Positions 1 to 7,900 of a stretch of DNA of 64,000 nt are shown here, piece after piece. Position numbers and translations under genes: made by a program. The stretch comes from an uncultured Mycoplasmatota bacterium (GTDB lineage Bacteria; Bacillota_I; Bacilli_A; RF39; UBA660), in the NCBI GenBank assembly GCA_900543825.1, contig UQSR01000001.1, positions 62,001-126,000 on the forward strand, given 5' to 3'. Numbering within the stretch: position 1 is the first letter of the stretch; every line of letters starts with the position of its first letter. A model generated the notes under the pieces. The model was not told where the DNA came from. It saw only the letters and a program-made list of their open reading frames with translations, and searched no databases.

Positions 1-1
1 T

Positions 2-322
2 GATGAAGCTTGGTACATTGTTAGAAATACACAGGGTGTAACTGGATTTATTGGATCTTCTGGTAAAGGTGCTAAACCTATTCCATTACTTCCACAGGAA
101 GTTGATCGTATTCTTAATAGTATGGGTATGAGTAGAGTGGATGTTAGTAAAGATCTTAAAGAAGGTGCTAAGGTTAAGATTATTTCTGGACCATTTAAAG
201 ATATGATGGCTAAAATTGATTCTGTTGATTTGAAAGAACAAAAACTTACTGTATTAGTAGATTTGTTTGGTCAAGAGACTTCAGTTGAGGTTGATATGCA
301 AGAAGTAGAAACTTTAGGATAA
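2..322 (+). CDS. nusG: Transcription termination/antitermination protein NusG, C-terminal part
   Basis: The reading frame is open from the left edge of the window, so only about the last 106 residues are present. The visible part starts with a WYIVRNTQGVTGFIGSS stretch and a KPIPLLPQEV segment typical of the end of the NusG N-terminal domain, then a KOW domain (KEGAKVKIISGPFKDM...). NusG binds RNA polymerase and influences pausing and Rho or ribosome coupling. It lies directly upstream of rplK, the usual secE-nusG-rplK order. The true start lies outside the window. Identification is firm from motif and neighbourhood. Confidence 0.95.
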   Translation, partial: DEAWYIVRNTQGVTGFIGSSGKGAKPIPLLPQEVDRILNSMGMSRVDVSKDLKEGAKVKIISGPFKDMMAKIDSVDLKEQKLTVLVDLFGQETSVEVDMQEVETLG

Positions 323-377
323 TTTTTAAATAAAAATGCTTATATTGTTAAAACTTTAATAAAAATAAAAAAAATAG

Positions 378-406
378 TTGTATTTTGTGTGAAAGTGTGA
401 TATCAT
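378..406 (+). promoter_or_regulatory. Sigma-A type promoter for rplKA
   Basis: A TTGTAT box at 378-383 and a TATCAT box at 401-406 are separated by 17 bases. This puts a start near 413, about 90 bases before rplK, so transcription of the ribosomal operon can begin independently of nusG. No clear terminator hairpin separates nusG from this site, so read-through is also possible. Based only on sequence match. Confidence 0.45.
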
Positions 407-435
407 TATCGGTGCGAGACATATTATTATGTTAG

Positions 436-470
436 TAAGTGGAAGGCGGACGGCTGATAGGACCACACGC
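436..470 (+). promoter_or_regulatory. Possible L1-binding hairpin in the rplK leader
   Basis: A GTGG (439-442) / CCAC (463-466) helix opens with GTGGAAGG and encloses a GC-rich asymmetric loop, in a leader that is otherwise very AT-rich. The same GTGGAAGG opening and CCAC closing occur in front of rplA. L1 is known to repress its own operon by binding such helices that imitate its 23S rRNA site. Assignment is inference from position and the shared motif. Confidence 0.4.
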
Positions 471-501
471 GAAAAAGAAATTTTAATAGGAGGTGTTTTT
501 C

Positions 502-924
502 GTGGCTAAGAAAGAAGTTACTAAAATAATTAAATTACAAATTCCAGCAGGAAAAGCAACACCAGCTCCTCCAGTAGGAACTGTACTTGGACCAGCAGGA
601 ATTAATTTACAAGAATTTTGTACTAAATTTAATGATGCATCTAGAGATAAGATGGGAGATATATTACCAGTTGAAATTACTATTTATGAAGATAGAAGTT
701 TTGATCTTGTACTTAAAACTCCACCTGCTGCATTTTTACTTAAGAAAGCTGCTGGTATTAAATCTGGATCTAGTAAAGGTGAAGTTGTTGCAACTTTATC
801 AAAAGATAAACTTAGAGAAATCGCTGAAACTAAGTTACCTGATTTAAATGCTTATACAGTAGAAGAAGCTATGAAAATAGTTGAAGGTACTGCCCGTAAC
901 ATGGGAATTAAAATAGAAGATTAA
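502..924 (+). CDS. rplK: 50S ribosomal protein L11
   Basis: Forms the stalk base of the large ribosomal subunit together with 23S rRNA. The 140-residue product begins MAKKEVTKIIKLQIPAGKATPAPPVG, the near-invariant L11 start, and keeps the proline-rich N-terminal domain and the C-terminal RNA-binding domain (TARNMGIKIED end). The start is the GTG at 502, with AGGAGG at 488-493 at good spacing; an upstream in-frame GTG at 493 lies inside the Shine-Dalgarno and is rejected. First gene of the rplK-rplA unit, standard gene order. Confidence 0.97.
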   Translation: MAKKEVTKIIKLQIPAGKATPAPPVGTVLGPAGINLQEFCTKFNDASRDKMGDILPVEITIYEDRSFDLVLKTPPAAFLLKKAAGIKSGSSKGEVVATLSKDKLREIAETKLPDLNAYTVEEAMKIVEGTARNMGIKIED

Positions 925-953
925 TTATAATATGTCATATAGGTTTTTATACC

Positions 954-990
954 TATGTGGAAGGATACTCTAGTCCGCAATTACCACATA
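954..990 (+). promoter_or_regulatory. Possible L1-binding hairpin between rplK and rplA
   Basis: TATGTGG (954-960) pairs with CCACATA (984-990) around an interior GGA/TCC helix, ending just before the AGGAGGG Shine-Dalgarno of rplA (991-997). The GTGGAAGG opening repeats that of the rplK leader. This fits an L1 autoregulatory site acting on translation of rplA. Inference from structure and position. Confidence 0.4.
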
Positions 991-1004
991 AGGAGGGAAG
1001 ACGA

Positions 1005-1700
1005 ATGAAAAGAAGTAAAAGATATGTTTCTAATTTAGAAAAAGTCGAAAAGAATAAAGTATATTCTGTAGAAGAAGCTGTTAAATTAGTTAAAGAGACT
1101 TCTAATACTAAGTTTGATGGTACTGTTGAAGTTGCTATGAATTTAAACTTAGATACTAAAAAGAATGATCAACAATTAAGAGGAGCAGTTGTTTTACCTA
1201 ATGGTACTGGTAAAACTAAGAGAATATTAGTTCTTGCTAAAGGAGATCAAGCTAAGGCTGCTAAAGAGGCTGGCGCTGATTTTGTTGGAGATGTTGATAT
1301 GATTCAAAAAATCGAGAAAGAATCTTGGTTTGATTATGATGTTATCATTGCTACTCCAGAAATGATGCCACTTCTTGGTAAAATTGGTAAGTTACTTGGA
1401 CCTAAAGGTTTGATGCCAAACCCTAAAACTGGTACTGTAACTGTTGATACTGCTAAAGCTATAGAAGAAACTAAAAAAGGTAAAGTTAACTACAGAACTG
1501 ATAGTTTAGGAAATGTTCATGGAATTATTGGTAAAGTTAGTTTCGATGATGATAAATTAGTAGAAAATCTTAAAGCTTTTGTTGAAGCTATAATGAAAGT
1601 TAAGCCTTCAACAGTAAAGGGTGCTTATGTTAAGAATGTTAGTATTTCTTCAACAATGGGACCTGGTGTTAAAATTGATTTAAATTCATTTGACAAATAA
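1005..1700 (+). CDS. rplA: 50S ribosomal protein L1
   Basis: L1 forms the mobile L1 stalk, helps release deacylated tRNA, and can repress its own mRNA. The product has 231 residues, the usual size, and contains the family signature region GKLLGPKGLMPNPKTGTV near residues 125-142. The start is ATG 1005 (MKRSKRYVSNLEK) preceded by AGGAGGG; an open frame extends upstream to 957 but that stretch overlaps the leader hairpin and has no ribosome binding site. Co-transcribed with rplK. Confidence 0.97.
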   Translation: MKRSKRYVSNLEKVEKNKVYSVEEAVKLVKETSNTKFDGTVEVAMNLNLDTKKNDQQLRGAVVLPNGTGKTKRILVLAKGDQAKAAKEAGADFVGDVDMIQKIEKESWFDYDVIIATPEMMPLLGKIGKLLGPKGLMPNPKTGTVTVDTAKAIEETKKGKVNYRTDSLGNVHGIIGKVSFDDDKLVENLKAFVEAIMKVKPSTVKGAYVKNVSISSTMGPGVKIDLNSFDK

Positions 1701-1737
1701 TTTTATTTGATATATAATAAGTTTGTTTGAAAGAAAT

Positions 1738-1845
1738 ATTATGCCAAAGACAGTAAGGGCAATTAATGCTTGAAAATCTTACCGAGGAATAAAAAATATT
1801 AGTCTTTTTATCCCTCGAATAGAGGGATTTTATTATGGCATAGGA
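1738..1845 (+). ncRNA. L10 (rplJ) mRNA leader with attenuator hairpin
   Basis: Between rplA and rplJ is a structured leader with the features of the bacterial L10 leader. A long-range helix TATGCC (1740-1745) / GGCATA (1837-1842) closes a domain containing AAAGACAGTAAGGG and TTACCGAGG elements. Inside it, ATCCCTC/GAGGGAT (1810-1828) followed by T residues forms a terminator-like hairpin. L10-L12 complexes are known to bind this leader and reduce rplJL expression, in Bacillus by attenuation. Helices seen in sequence, function from the family. Confidence 0.8.
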
Positions 1846-1858
1846 AAGGATTGATACT

Positions 1859-2353
1859 ATGGCAAATGCAAAGATTATTGAACAAAAGGCTTTAGTAGTT
1901 GATGAAATTAAGAATAAGTTCGAAAATGCTAAGTCAGTAGTTGTATTTGATCCTAGAGGTCTTAAGGTTTCAGAAGTTACTGAACTTAGAAGAGCTCTTA
2001 GAGATTCTGGCTCTGATTATAAAGTATATAAGAACACATTAGCTAAAAGAGCTGTTGATAGTTTGAACATTGGATTAGGTGATTATCTTGAGGGCCCATC
2101 TGCTATTAGTTTCTCTAGTGATGAACTTGCACCTGTTAAGGTTATAAGTGAATTTGCTAAGAATCATAATGCACTTGAACTTAAAGCTGGTATTGTTGAG
2201 GGAAAAGTTGTTGCTGCAAATGAACTTGCTGCTTATGCTGCTATTCCATCAAGAGAAGGATTACTTACAATGCTTGCTGCAGGACTTATGGGTACTGTTA
2301 GAGATTTATCTATATGTTTAGATTTATATTCTAAAGAAAAAGAAGAAAATTAA
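1859..2353 (+). CDS. rplJ: 50S ribosomal protein L10
   Basis: L10 anchors the L7/L12 dimers to the ribosomal stalk. The 164-residue product starts MANAKIIEQKALVVDEIKNKF and shows the FDPRGLKVSEVTELRRALR motif and the YKVYKNTLAKRA segment typical of L10, with a C-terminal helix for L7/L12 binding. ATG 1859 is preceded by GGAAAGGA. Expression is probably controlled by the L10 leader just upstream; rplL follows 39 bases downstream. Confidence 0.97.
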   Translation: MANAKIIEQKALVVDEIKNKFENAKSVVVFDPRGLKVSEVTELRRALRDSGSDYKVYKNTLAKRAVDSLNIGLGDYLEGPSAISFSSDELAPVKVISEFAKNHNALELKAGIVEGKVVAANELAAYAAIPSREGLLTMLAAGLMGTVRDLSICLDLYSKEKEEN

Positions 2354-2392
2354 TAAAAAAATAATAAATAATAAGAAAGGAAGGAAAATATA

Positions 2393-2758
2393 ATGGCTAA
2401 ATTAACAAGAGATGAATTTATAAGTTCATTAAAAGAAATGTCTATTCTTGAAATTAAAGAATTAGTTGATGCAATGAAGGAGGAATTTGGTGTTGATCCA
2501 TCAGCAGTTGCTGTTGCTGGACCTGCTGCTGCTGCAGTTGAAGAAGGACCAAGCAAAGTTAATGTTGTGTTAACTGCTGCTGGTGCTAACAAAATTGCTG
2601 TTATTAAATTAGTTAGAGATTTAACTGGTTTAGGATTGAAAGAAGCTAAAGACATTGCTGATAATGGTGGAAACGTTAAAGAAGGCATCGACAAAGAAGA
2701 AGCTGAAAAGATTAAAGCTCAATTTGAAGAAGCTGGAGCTACTGTTGAATTAAAATAA
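2393..2758 (+). CDS. rplL: 50S ribosomal protein L7/L12
   Basis: Multi-copy stalk protein that recruits translational GTPases. The 121-residue chain has the N-terminal dimerisation domain (TRDEFISSLKEMSILEIKELVDAM), an Ala/Gly-rich flexible hinge (residues about 38-52) and the conserved C-terminal domain with VNVVLTAAGANKIAVIKLVRDLTGLGLKEAKDI. Start ATG 2393 has GAAAGGAAGG upstream. Ends the ribosomal unit; a strong terminator follows. Confidence 0.97.
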   Translation: MAKLTRDEFISSLKEMSILEIKELVDAMKEEFGVDPSAVAVAGPAAAAVEEGPSKVNVVLTAAGANKIAVIKLVRDLTGLGLKEAKDIADNGGNVKEGIDKEEAEKIKAQFEEAGATVELK

Positions 2759-2784
2759 TTAGTTTGTAGACATTTAAAATTATG

Positions 2785-2819
2785 AAGAAATCTATTTTAT
2801 TAGATTTCTTTTTCTTTTT
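2785..2819 (+). terminator. Rho-independent terminator after rplL
   Basis: AAGAAATCTA (2785-2794) pairs perfectly with TAGATTTCTT (2801-2810) around a six-base loop, followed by a T-rich tail. It separates the ribosomal protein genes from the accessory genes before rpoB. Confidence 0.85.
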
Positions 2820-2851
2820 ATTTGCGTTATATTTTAAATGGTGATGTATAT

Positions 2852-3313
2852 ATGGAAAAAATAAAAATAAAGTTTGATTATGTTTCGTATTATGACTTTG
2901 AAGAAGAGTTTTTACTTTATTTATCAAAATCATATGGTATTATTTCTGCTGATGTAGATAAGAAGACTGATGATATTATACTTGAATATGATTCTTCTAA
3001 GATATCTTTAGAACTATTAACAAAAGAAATATTAATATATTTAGGTTTGGACAAAATCCCTTCTGTTATAGCATTTGATAAGTGCGTTAGTAATAGTCAT
3101 ATACGTAAGGATATAATTGTTATTAAAGATATATGTTGTGAATATTGTCTAAAAGATATGATTAAAGAATTACTAGTAGTTGATGGTATAGAAAGTGCTT
3201 ATACTGATTTTGATTATGTAAATAAGTACAATGTAAATATTTTCATAACTTATGATGATACAATTATTAATGAAGAAAAATTGATTGATTTAAAGAATAA
3301 ATTCAATGGTTAG
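2852..3313 (+). CDS. Tandem HMA-like (ferredoxin-fold) protein
   Basis: The 153-residue soluble protein looks like two heavy-metal-associated type modules in a row. Module one (about residues 1-65) has the alternating beta-alpha pattern and an AxVDxxTDDxxxEYD section but no CxxC. Module two (about 85-150) carries KDICCEYCLKDMIKELLVVDGIESA, where CEYC fits the HMA CxxC metal site. This suggests a metal chaperone or sensor-like role; no partner P-type ATPase is seen nearby. Start ATG 2852 is chosen because the GGTGAT upstream is a common ribosome site here; a TTG at 2822 is less likely. Fold assignment is by pattern only. Confidence 0.55.
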   Translation: MEKIKIKFDYVSYYDFEEEFLLYLSKSYGIISADVDKKTDDIILEYDSSKISLELLTKEILIYLGLDKIPSVIAFDKCVSNSHIRKDIIVIKDICCEYCLKDMIKELLVVDGIESAYTDFDYVNKYNVNIFITYDDTIINEEKLIDLKNKFNG

Positions 3314-3334
3314 TTTTTATTTGTATTATATTTT

Positions 3335-3364
3335 AGAGGCTGCTAAATAGTGGTTTCTTTTTTT
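3335..3364 (+). terminator. Terminator after the HMA-like gene (first copy of a duplicated element)
   Basis: AGAGGCTGCT (3335-3344) folds back on AGTGGTTTCT (3349-3358) with a four-base AAAT loop and several G-T pairs, followed by a T run. A 20-base stretch at 3332-3351 recurs exactly at 4014-4033, where it also forms a terminator. Confidence 0.65.
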
Positions 3365-3402
3365 CTATTTTTGTGATAAAATTGGGTTAGGAGGATATTA
3401 AA

Positions 3403-4032
3403 ATGGAAAAGAAAAATACGGGTTTAATAGTTTTGGTTATTGTACTATGTTTATCGGTAGGAGGACTTGGTGGTTATATTATAGGTAATAAAACTTTTGC
3501 TGATGGTAAAGATATGAACAATGACAGGAGCGATGTTATTGAAAATAATAAGAATAACAATTATGATAATAATGATACTATAGTTAATTATTCTTATGGT
3601 GATGAAGTTACTATTTCTAAAATGTCCAAGGTCAAAGATTTTATTGTTGGTGAAGGTACTATTGATTTATCTAAATGGTACGTTTTATCTGACAAAGATA
3701 ATGTTGTTACTTTATATAGTGATGCTATTTGGGGAAAATATTATAAGATTGTTGATAAAACGGATTTATTTAAAGAATATGGTGTTACAATTGAGAATAT
3801 GAGAGGATTAAATGAAGAAGAATTAGAATTATTGGGTTGTAATGTAACTACACTTACTTGTAATAATGTACCTACTTGGGCTAAGAATAGTGTTACTTCA
3901 GTAGTAAGTGAAAAGTCTGTTATTCTATTTAGTGGTGATAAATTAGAAACAATGCCTAATGATGGAACTGCTCTTGCGTTAATTAGACCAGTAATTACTA
4001 TTACTAAAAGTAATTTAGAGGCTGCTAAATAG
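3403..4032 (+). CDS. Membrane-anchored extracytoplasmic protein of unknown function
   Basis: 209 residues. Residues 7-29 form one hydrophobic helix (IVLVIVLCLSVGGLGGYIIG) with two lysines before it, so the rest is probably outside. An Asn/Asp-rich linker (about 36-58) leads to a compact domain with TIDLSKWYVLSDKDNVVTLYSD, and two cysteines in GCNVTTLTCNNVPTWA that could form a disulphide. No family recognised. ATG 3403 follows TTAGGAGG at ideal spacing. Its last codons and stop form the upstroke of its own terminator. It sits in the rplL-rpoB interval but in its own transcription unit. Confidence 0.7.
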   Translation: MEKKNTGLIVLVIVLCLSVGGLGGYIIGNKTFADGKDMNNDRSDVIENNKNNNYDNNDTIVNYSYGDEVTISKMSKVKDFIVGEGTIDLSKWYVLSDKDNVVTLYSDAIWGKYYKIVDKTDLFKEYGVTIENMRGLNEEELELLGCNVTTLTCNNVPTWAKNSVTSVVSEKSVILFSGDKLETMPNDGTALALIRPVITITKSNLEAAK

Positions 4033-4044
4033 TAGTCTTTTTTT
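4017..4044 (+). terminator. Terminator overlapping the 3' end of the membrane-anchored gene
   Basis: AGAGGCTGCT (4017-4026) pairs with AGTAGTCTTT (4031-4040) around AAAT, followed by T residues. The hairpin includes the codons for Leu-Glu-Ala-Ala-Lys and the TAG stop. It is the second copy of the element at 3332-3364. Confidence 0.7.
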
Positions 4045-4061
4045 GATTATGTTTTGATGAT

Positions 4062-4107
4062 GAGACTTAGGCTCAGACTCACCTTACGAGACTACAGGTT
4101 CGGAAGG
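4062..4107. repeat. GC-rich intergenic element with a recurring AGACT word
   Basis: In a very AT-rich gap lies a GC-richer stretch in which AGACT recurs three times at about 12-14 base intervals (GAGACTTAGG, CAGACTCACC, GAGACTACAGG). It is not a tRNA. An 11-base word GAGACTACAGG (4088-4098) reappears inverted inside a hairpin at 12240-12250. Function unknown; could be a decayed mobile repeat or part of a small RNA. Confidence 0.3.
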
Positions 4108-4164
4108 AATAAAAAGATATTGTAATTTTGATATTATTTTATTATAATATTGTTGGTGGTTAGT

Positions 4165-4755
4165 ATGAGTCAATATTTTGATAATGATAAGAATATTAAA
4201 AGTGAGAGAAAAATAATTAAATTTAATTTTGATAATAAAGTATTTTCTATATATAGTGATAATGGAGTATTTTCTAAAGATAGATTCGATTATGGTACAA
4301 GGGTTTTACTTAATAGTGTTGATATAGATAAATTATCTGGTAATGTCCTTGACCTTGGATGCGGACTTGGAGTAGTGGGTATTATACTTGGTACTTTTAA
4401 TAAAGGTATTAATATTGATATGGTTGATATTAATGAGAGAGCTATAGATTTGGCTAAGAATAATTTGGTATTTAATAATGTTAAAGCTAATGTTTTTGTT
4501 AGTGATATTTATTCTAATATTGATAATAAATATGATTTTATTATTACTAATCCTCCTATTAGAGCGGGTAAGAATGTTATAAGAGGATTTTTACTTGGTA
4601 GTTATGATTATTTAAAGGATGCTGGTATCTTATATTTTGTTATGAGAAAGGATCATGGGGTTAAGTCAATGATAAAGGAACTTAGTGCTAAATTTAATAC
4701 TAGTATTGTTAATAAAGATAAAGGTTTTTATGTTGTTTTATGTACTAAGAAATGA
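4165..4755 (+). CDS. ybxB: Class I SAM-dependent methyltransferase, RsmC/YbxB-like
   Basis: 196 residues. The SAM-binding motif VLDLGCGLGVVGI (about 64-76), acidic motif II (IDMVDINERAIDLAKNN) and the TNPPIRAGK motif match the RsmC/YbxB group, which methylates guanine in rRNA; the Bacillus member ybxB lies in the same position between rplL and rpoB. ATG 4165 is preferred because a TATAAT box lies at 4143-4148, which would put the transcript start at about 4155, after the alternative upstream start. The methylation target is inferred from the family only. Confidence 0.85.
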   Translation: MSQYFDNDKNIKSERKIIKFNFDNKVFSIYSDNGVFSKDRFDYGTRVLLNSVDIDKLSGNVLDLGCGLGVVGIILGTFNKGINIDMVDINERAIDLAKNNLVFNNVKANVFVSDIYSNIDNKYDFIITNPPIRAGKNVIRGFLLGSYDYLKDAGILYFVMRKDHGVKSMIKELSAKFNTSIVNKDKGFYVVLCTKK

Positions 4756-4790
4756 TACTTAAGATGAATATTCTTAAGTATTTTTTGTTT
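4755..4790 (+). terminator. Terminator after the methyltransferase
   Basis: ATACTTAAGA (4755-4764) pairs perfectly with TCTTAAGTAT (4772-4781), followed by a T tract. It isolates rpoBC from upstream transcription. Confidence 0.85.
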
Positions 4791-4835
4791 ATAGATTAAA
4801 AATGTAAAAAAATATTACAAATGTGTCTAAATGTG

Positions 4836-4864
4836 TTGACTTATTTTTTAAATGCTGATAAAAT
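4836..4864 (+). promoter_or_regulatory. Sigma-A promoter for rpoBC
   Basis: TTGACT (4836-4841) and TAAAAT (4859-4864) are 17 bases apart. The start would be near 4871, giving a leader of about 60 bases before rpoB. Together with the terminator just upstream, it makes rpoBC an independent unit here. Confidence 0.65.
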
Positions 4865-4933
4865 TATAAATTGGTAACACATCTTTAAATGTGGCTGATT
4901 TTTAAAAATCTAGGTATAGGGGTGAAATATTTA

Positions 4934-7900
4934 ATGGCTTATAAGTTAAAACAAAGCGGTGATTATAGAAAAAGAAGAAATTTTTCTATGATCAAGAATT
5001 CACTAGCAATTAGTGATTTACTAGAAGTGCAAACTGAAAGTTATAAATGGTTTGCATCAGAAGGGGTAAAAGAGGTTTTTGAAACATTTTCACCAATTGA
5101 AAGTTTTTCTGGTAGTTTATCTTTAGAATTTGGAGAATATGAGTTTGGTACTCCTAGATATTCTATTAAAGAATGTAAGGATAGACAAATTACATATGCT
5201 GCTCCACTTAAGGTTCAGACTAGACTTTTCAACAATGAAACTGGAGAGGTTAAGGAACAAGAAATTTTCTTGGGAGATATGCCTCTTATGACAGAAGCTG
5301 GTACATTTATTATTAATGGTGCTGAAAGGGTTGTTGTATCGCAACTTGTTAGATCTCCTAGTGTTTATTATTCTAAGGAAATTGATAAGAATGGTAAACC
5401 TGTATTTGCTTCTAAGGTTATTCCATCTAGAGGTACTTGGCTTGAGTATGAAACTGATGCTAAGGATATTATTTATGTAAGAATTGATAGAAATAGAAAG
5501 GTTCCTATGACTACTTTACTTAGAGCAGTTGGTCTTTCTAGTGATAGTGATATTTTATCTTTATTTGATAATGATATTTATTTAAAGAATACTATTGAAA
5601 AGGATTCTTCACATAATACTGATGAGGCTCTTATTGAAATTTATGAAAAGTTAAGACCTGGTGAGCCTACTACTTTAGATAGTTCAAAGAACCAATTGAT
5701 TACTAGATTCTTTGATGATTTTCATTATGATTTGGCTAAAGTTGGTAGATATAAATTTAATAAGAAACTAAATGTTAAAGATAGATTACTTGGTAATAGA
5801 CTTGCTGAGGATATCGTTATTGATGGAGAAGTTAAGATTCCACGTGATACTTTAATTAATAAAGAGGTATATGATGAATTATGTACTTATTTAGATAATG
5901 GTTATGGTATTACTGAGGCTAAAGTTAATGAGGATTTAACTATTAACTCTAGTATAGATGAACATAATAAGATTCAAGTTATTCATTTATATTCTAATAC
6001 TGATGATAAAAAGATAGTTAAGGTTATTGGTAATGATCCTAATGCTAATATTATGAATCTTACTATTTCTGATTTTTATGCTACTGTTAGTTATTATTTG
6101 AATTTAAATGATGGTATTGGTAAAGATGATGAGATTGATCACTTGGGTAATAGAAGAGTTAAACAAGTAGGAGAGCTTCTTCAAAATCAATTTAAGATTG
6201 GTTTTAGTAGAATGGAAAGAGTTATTAGAGAGAGAATGACTACTCAAGATATTGAGACTGTTACTCCTAAAACACTTATTAATATTAGACCAGTTACTGC
6301 TGTTATTAAAGAGTTCTTTGGTAGTAGTCAGTTATCACAATTTATGGATCAAACTAATCCTATTGCTGAACTTACTCATAAGAGAAGATTATCTGCTTTA
6401 GGACCTGGTGGTTTATCTAGAGATAGAGCTGGTATTGAGGTAAGAGATGTAAATTCTTCTCACTATGGTAGGATTTGTCCTATTGAGTCTCCTGAAGGTG
6501 CTAATATTGGACTTATTACTTCTCTTGCTAGTTATGCAAAGATTGATGAGTATGGATTTATTCAAACTCCATATAGGAAGGTAGTTAATAGTCATCTTAC
6601 TGATGAGGTTGTTTATTTAACTGCTGATGAAGAAGAGGATTTTTATATTTCACAAGCTACTGTTAATGTTGATGATGATAATATGATTACTGATAAGACT
6701 GTAGCGGGTAGATATAGAGGAGAGAATGTTCTTGTTAGTCCTGATAAGGTTGATTATATTGATGTTTCTCCACAACAAGTAGTATCTGTAACTACTAGTT
6801 TAATTCCTTTCCTTGAACACGATGATGCTACTCGTGCACTTATGGGTGCTAACATGCAAAGACAGGCATTGCCACTTCTTAAGACTGAAGCTCCATTTGT
6901 TGGTACTGGTGCTGAATATATTGCTGCTAGAGATAGTGGCTCTGTAGTAGTTGCTAAAGCTGATGGTATTGTTAGTTATGCTGATGCTAAGAAGATTGTT
7001 GTTAAGAATGCTAAGGGTGAAGATGTTTATTATTTGGCTACTTTTGAGAGATCTAACCAAGGTGAAACATTTAATCATGTTCCTATTGTTAGAGAAGGAG
7101 ATAAAGTTAAGAGAGGTCAAATTATAGCAGATGGTCCTAGTACTGATATGGGTGAACTTGCTCTTGGTAAGAATGTTGTTGTAGCATTTACTACATTTAA
7201 TGGTTATAATTATGAAGATGCTGTTATTATGAATGAGAGATTAGTTAAAGATGATGTTTATACTTCTTTACATATTGAAGATTATGAAATACAGTGTCGT
7301 GATACTAAACTTGGACCTGAAGAGATTACTAGGGATATTCCTAATGTTGGTGAAGAAGCTAGACGTAATCTTGATGAAAATGGTATTGTTAGAATTGGTA
7401 CTGAGGTTCATGAAGGTGATATTTTAGTTGGTAAGGTTACTCCTAAAGGTATGGCTGATTTAACTAGTGAAGAGAAATTGCTTCATGCTATCTTTGGTGA
7501 AAAGACTAGAGAAGTTAGAAATTCATCTCTTACTGTTCCACATGGTGGTGATGGTGTTGTTCATGATGTTAAGGTTTATACTAAAGATGATAATGAGGAT
7601 TTACCTAGTGGCGTTAGTATGGTTGTTAGGGTATATATTATTCAGAAGAGAAAGATTCAGGTTGGAGATAAGATGAGTGGTCGTCATGGTAATAAGGGTG
7701 TTATTTCACTTATATTACCTAGTGAGGATATGCCATTCTTACCTGATGGTACTCCTGTTGATATTATGCTTAACCCTCAGGGTGTTCCATCTCGTATGAA
7801 TATTGGTCAGATACTTGAGTTACACTTGGGTATGGCTGGTAAGAAACTTGGTGTACACTTTGCTACTCCTGTACTTGATGGTGCTAAGAGAGAAGATATA

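Noticed and set aside
4050..4115. Possible tRNA or T-box because of a GGTTCGG word in a GC-rich gap.
   Set aside because: No cloverleaf, no acceptor stem pairing, no T-box AGGGTGG element.
6301..6500. Rifampicin-resistance changes in rpoB.
   Set aside because: The pocket residues (FMDQ, THKRR, LSALGPGG) are the susceptible type.
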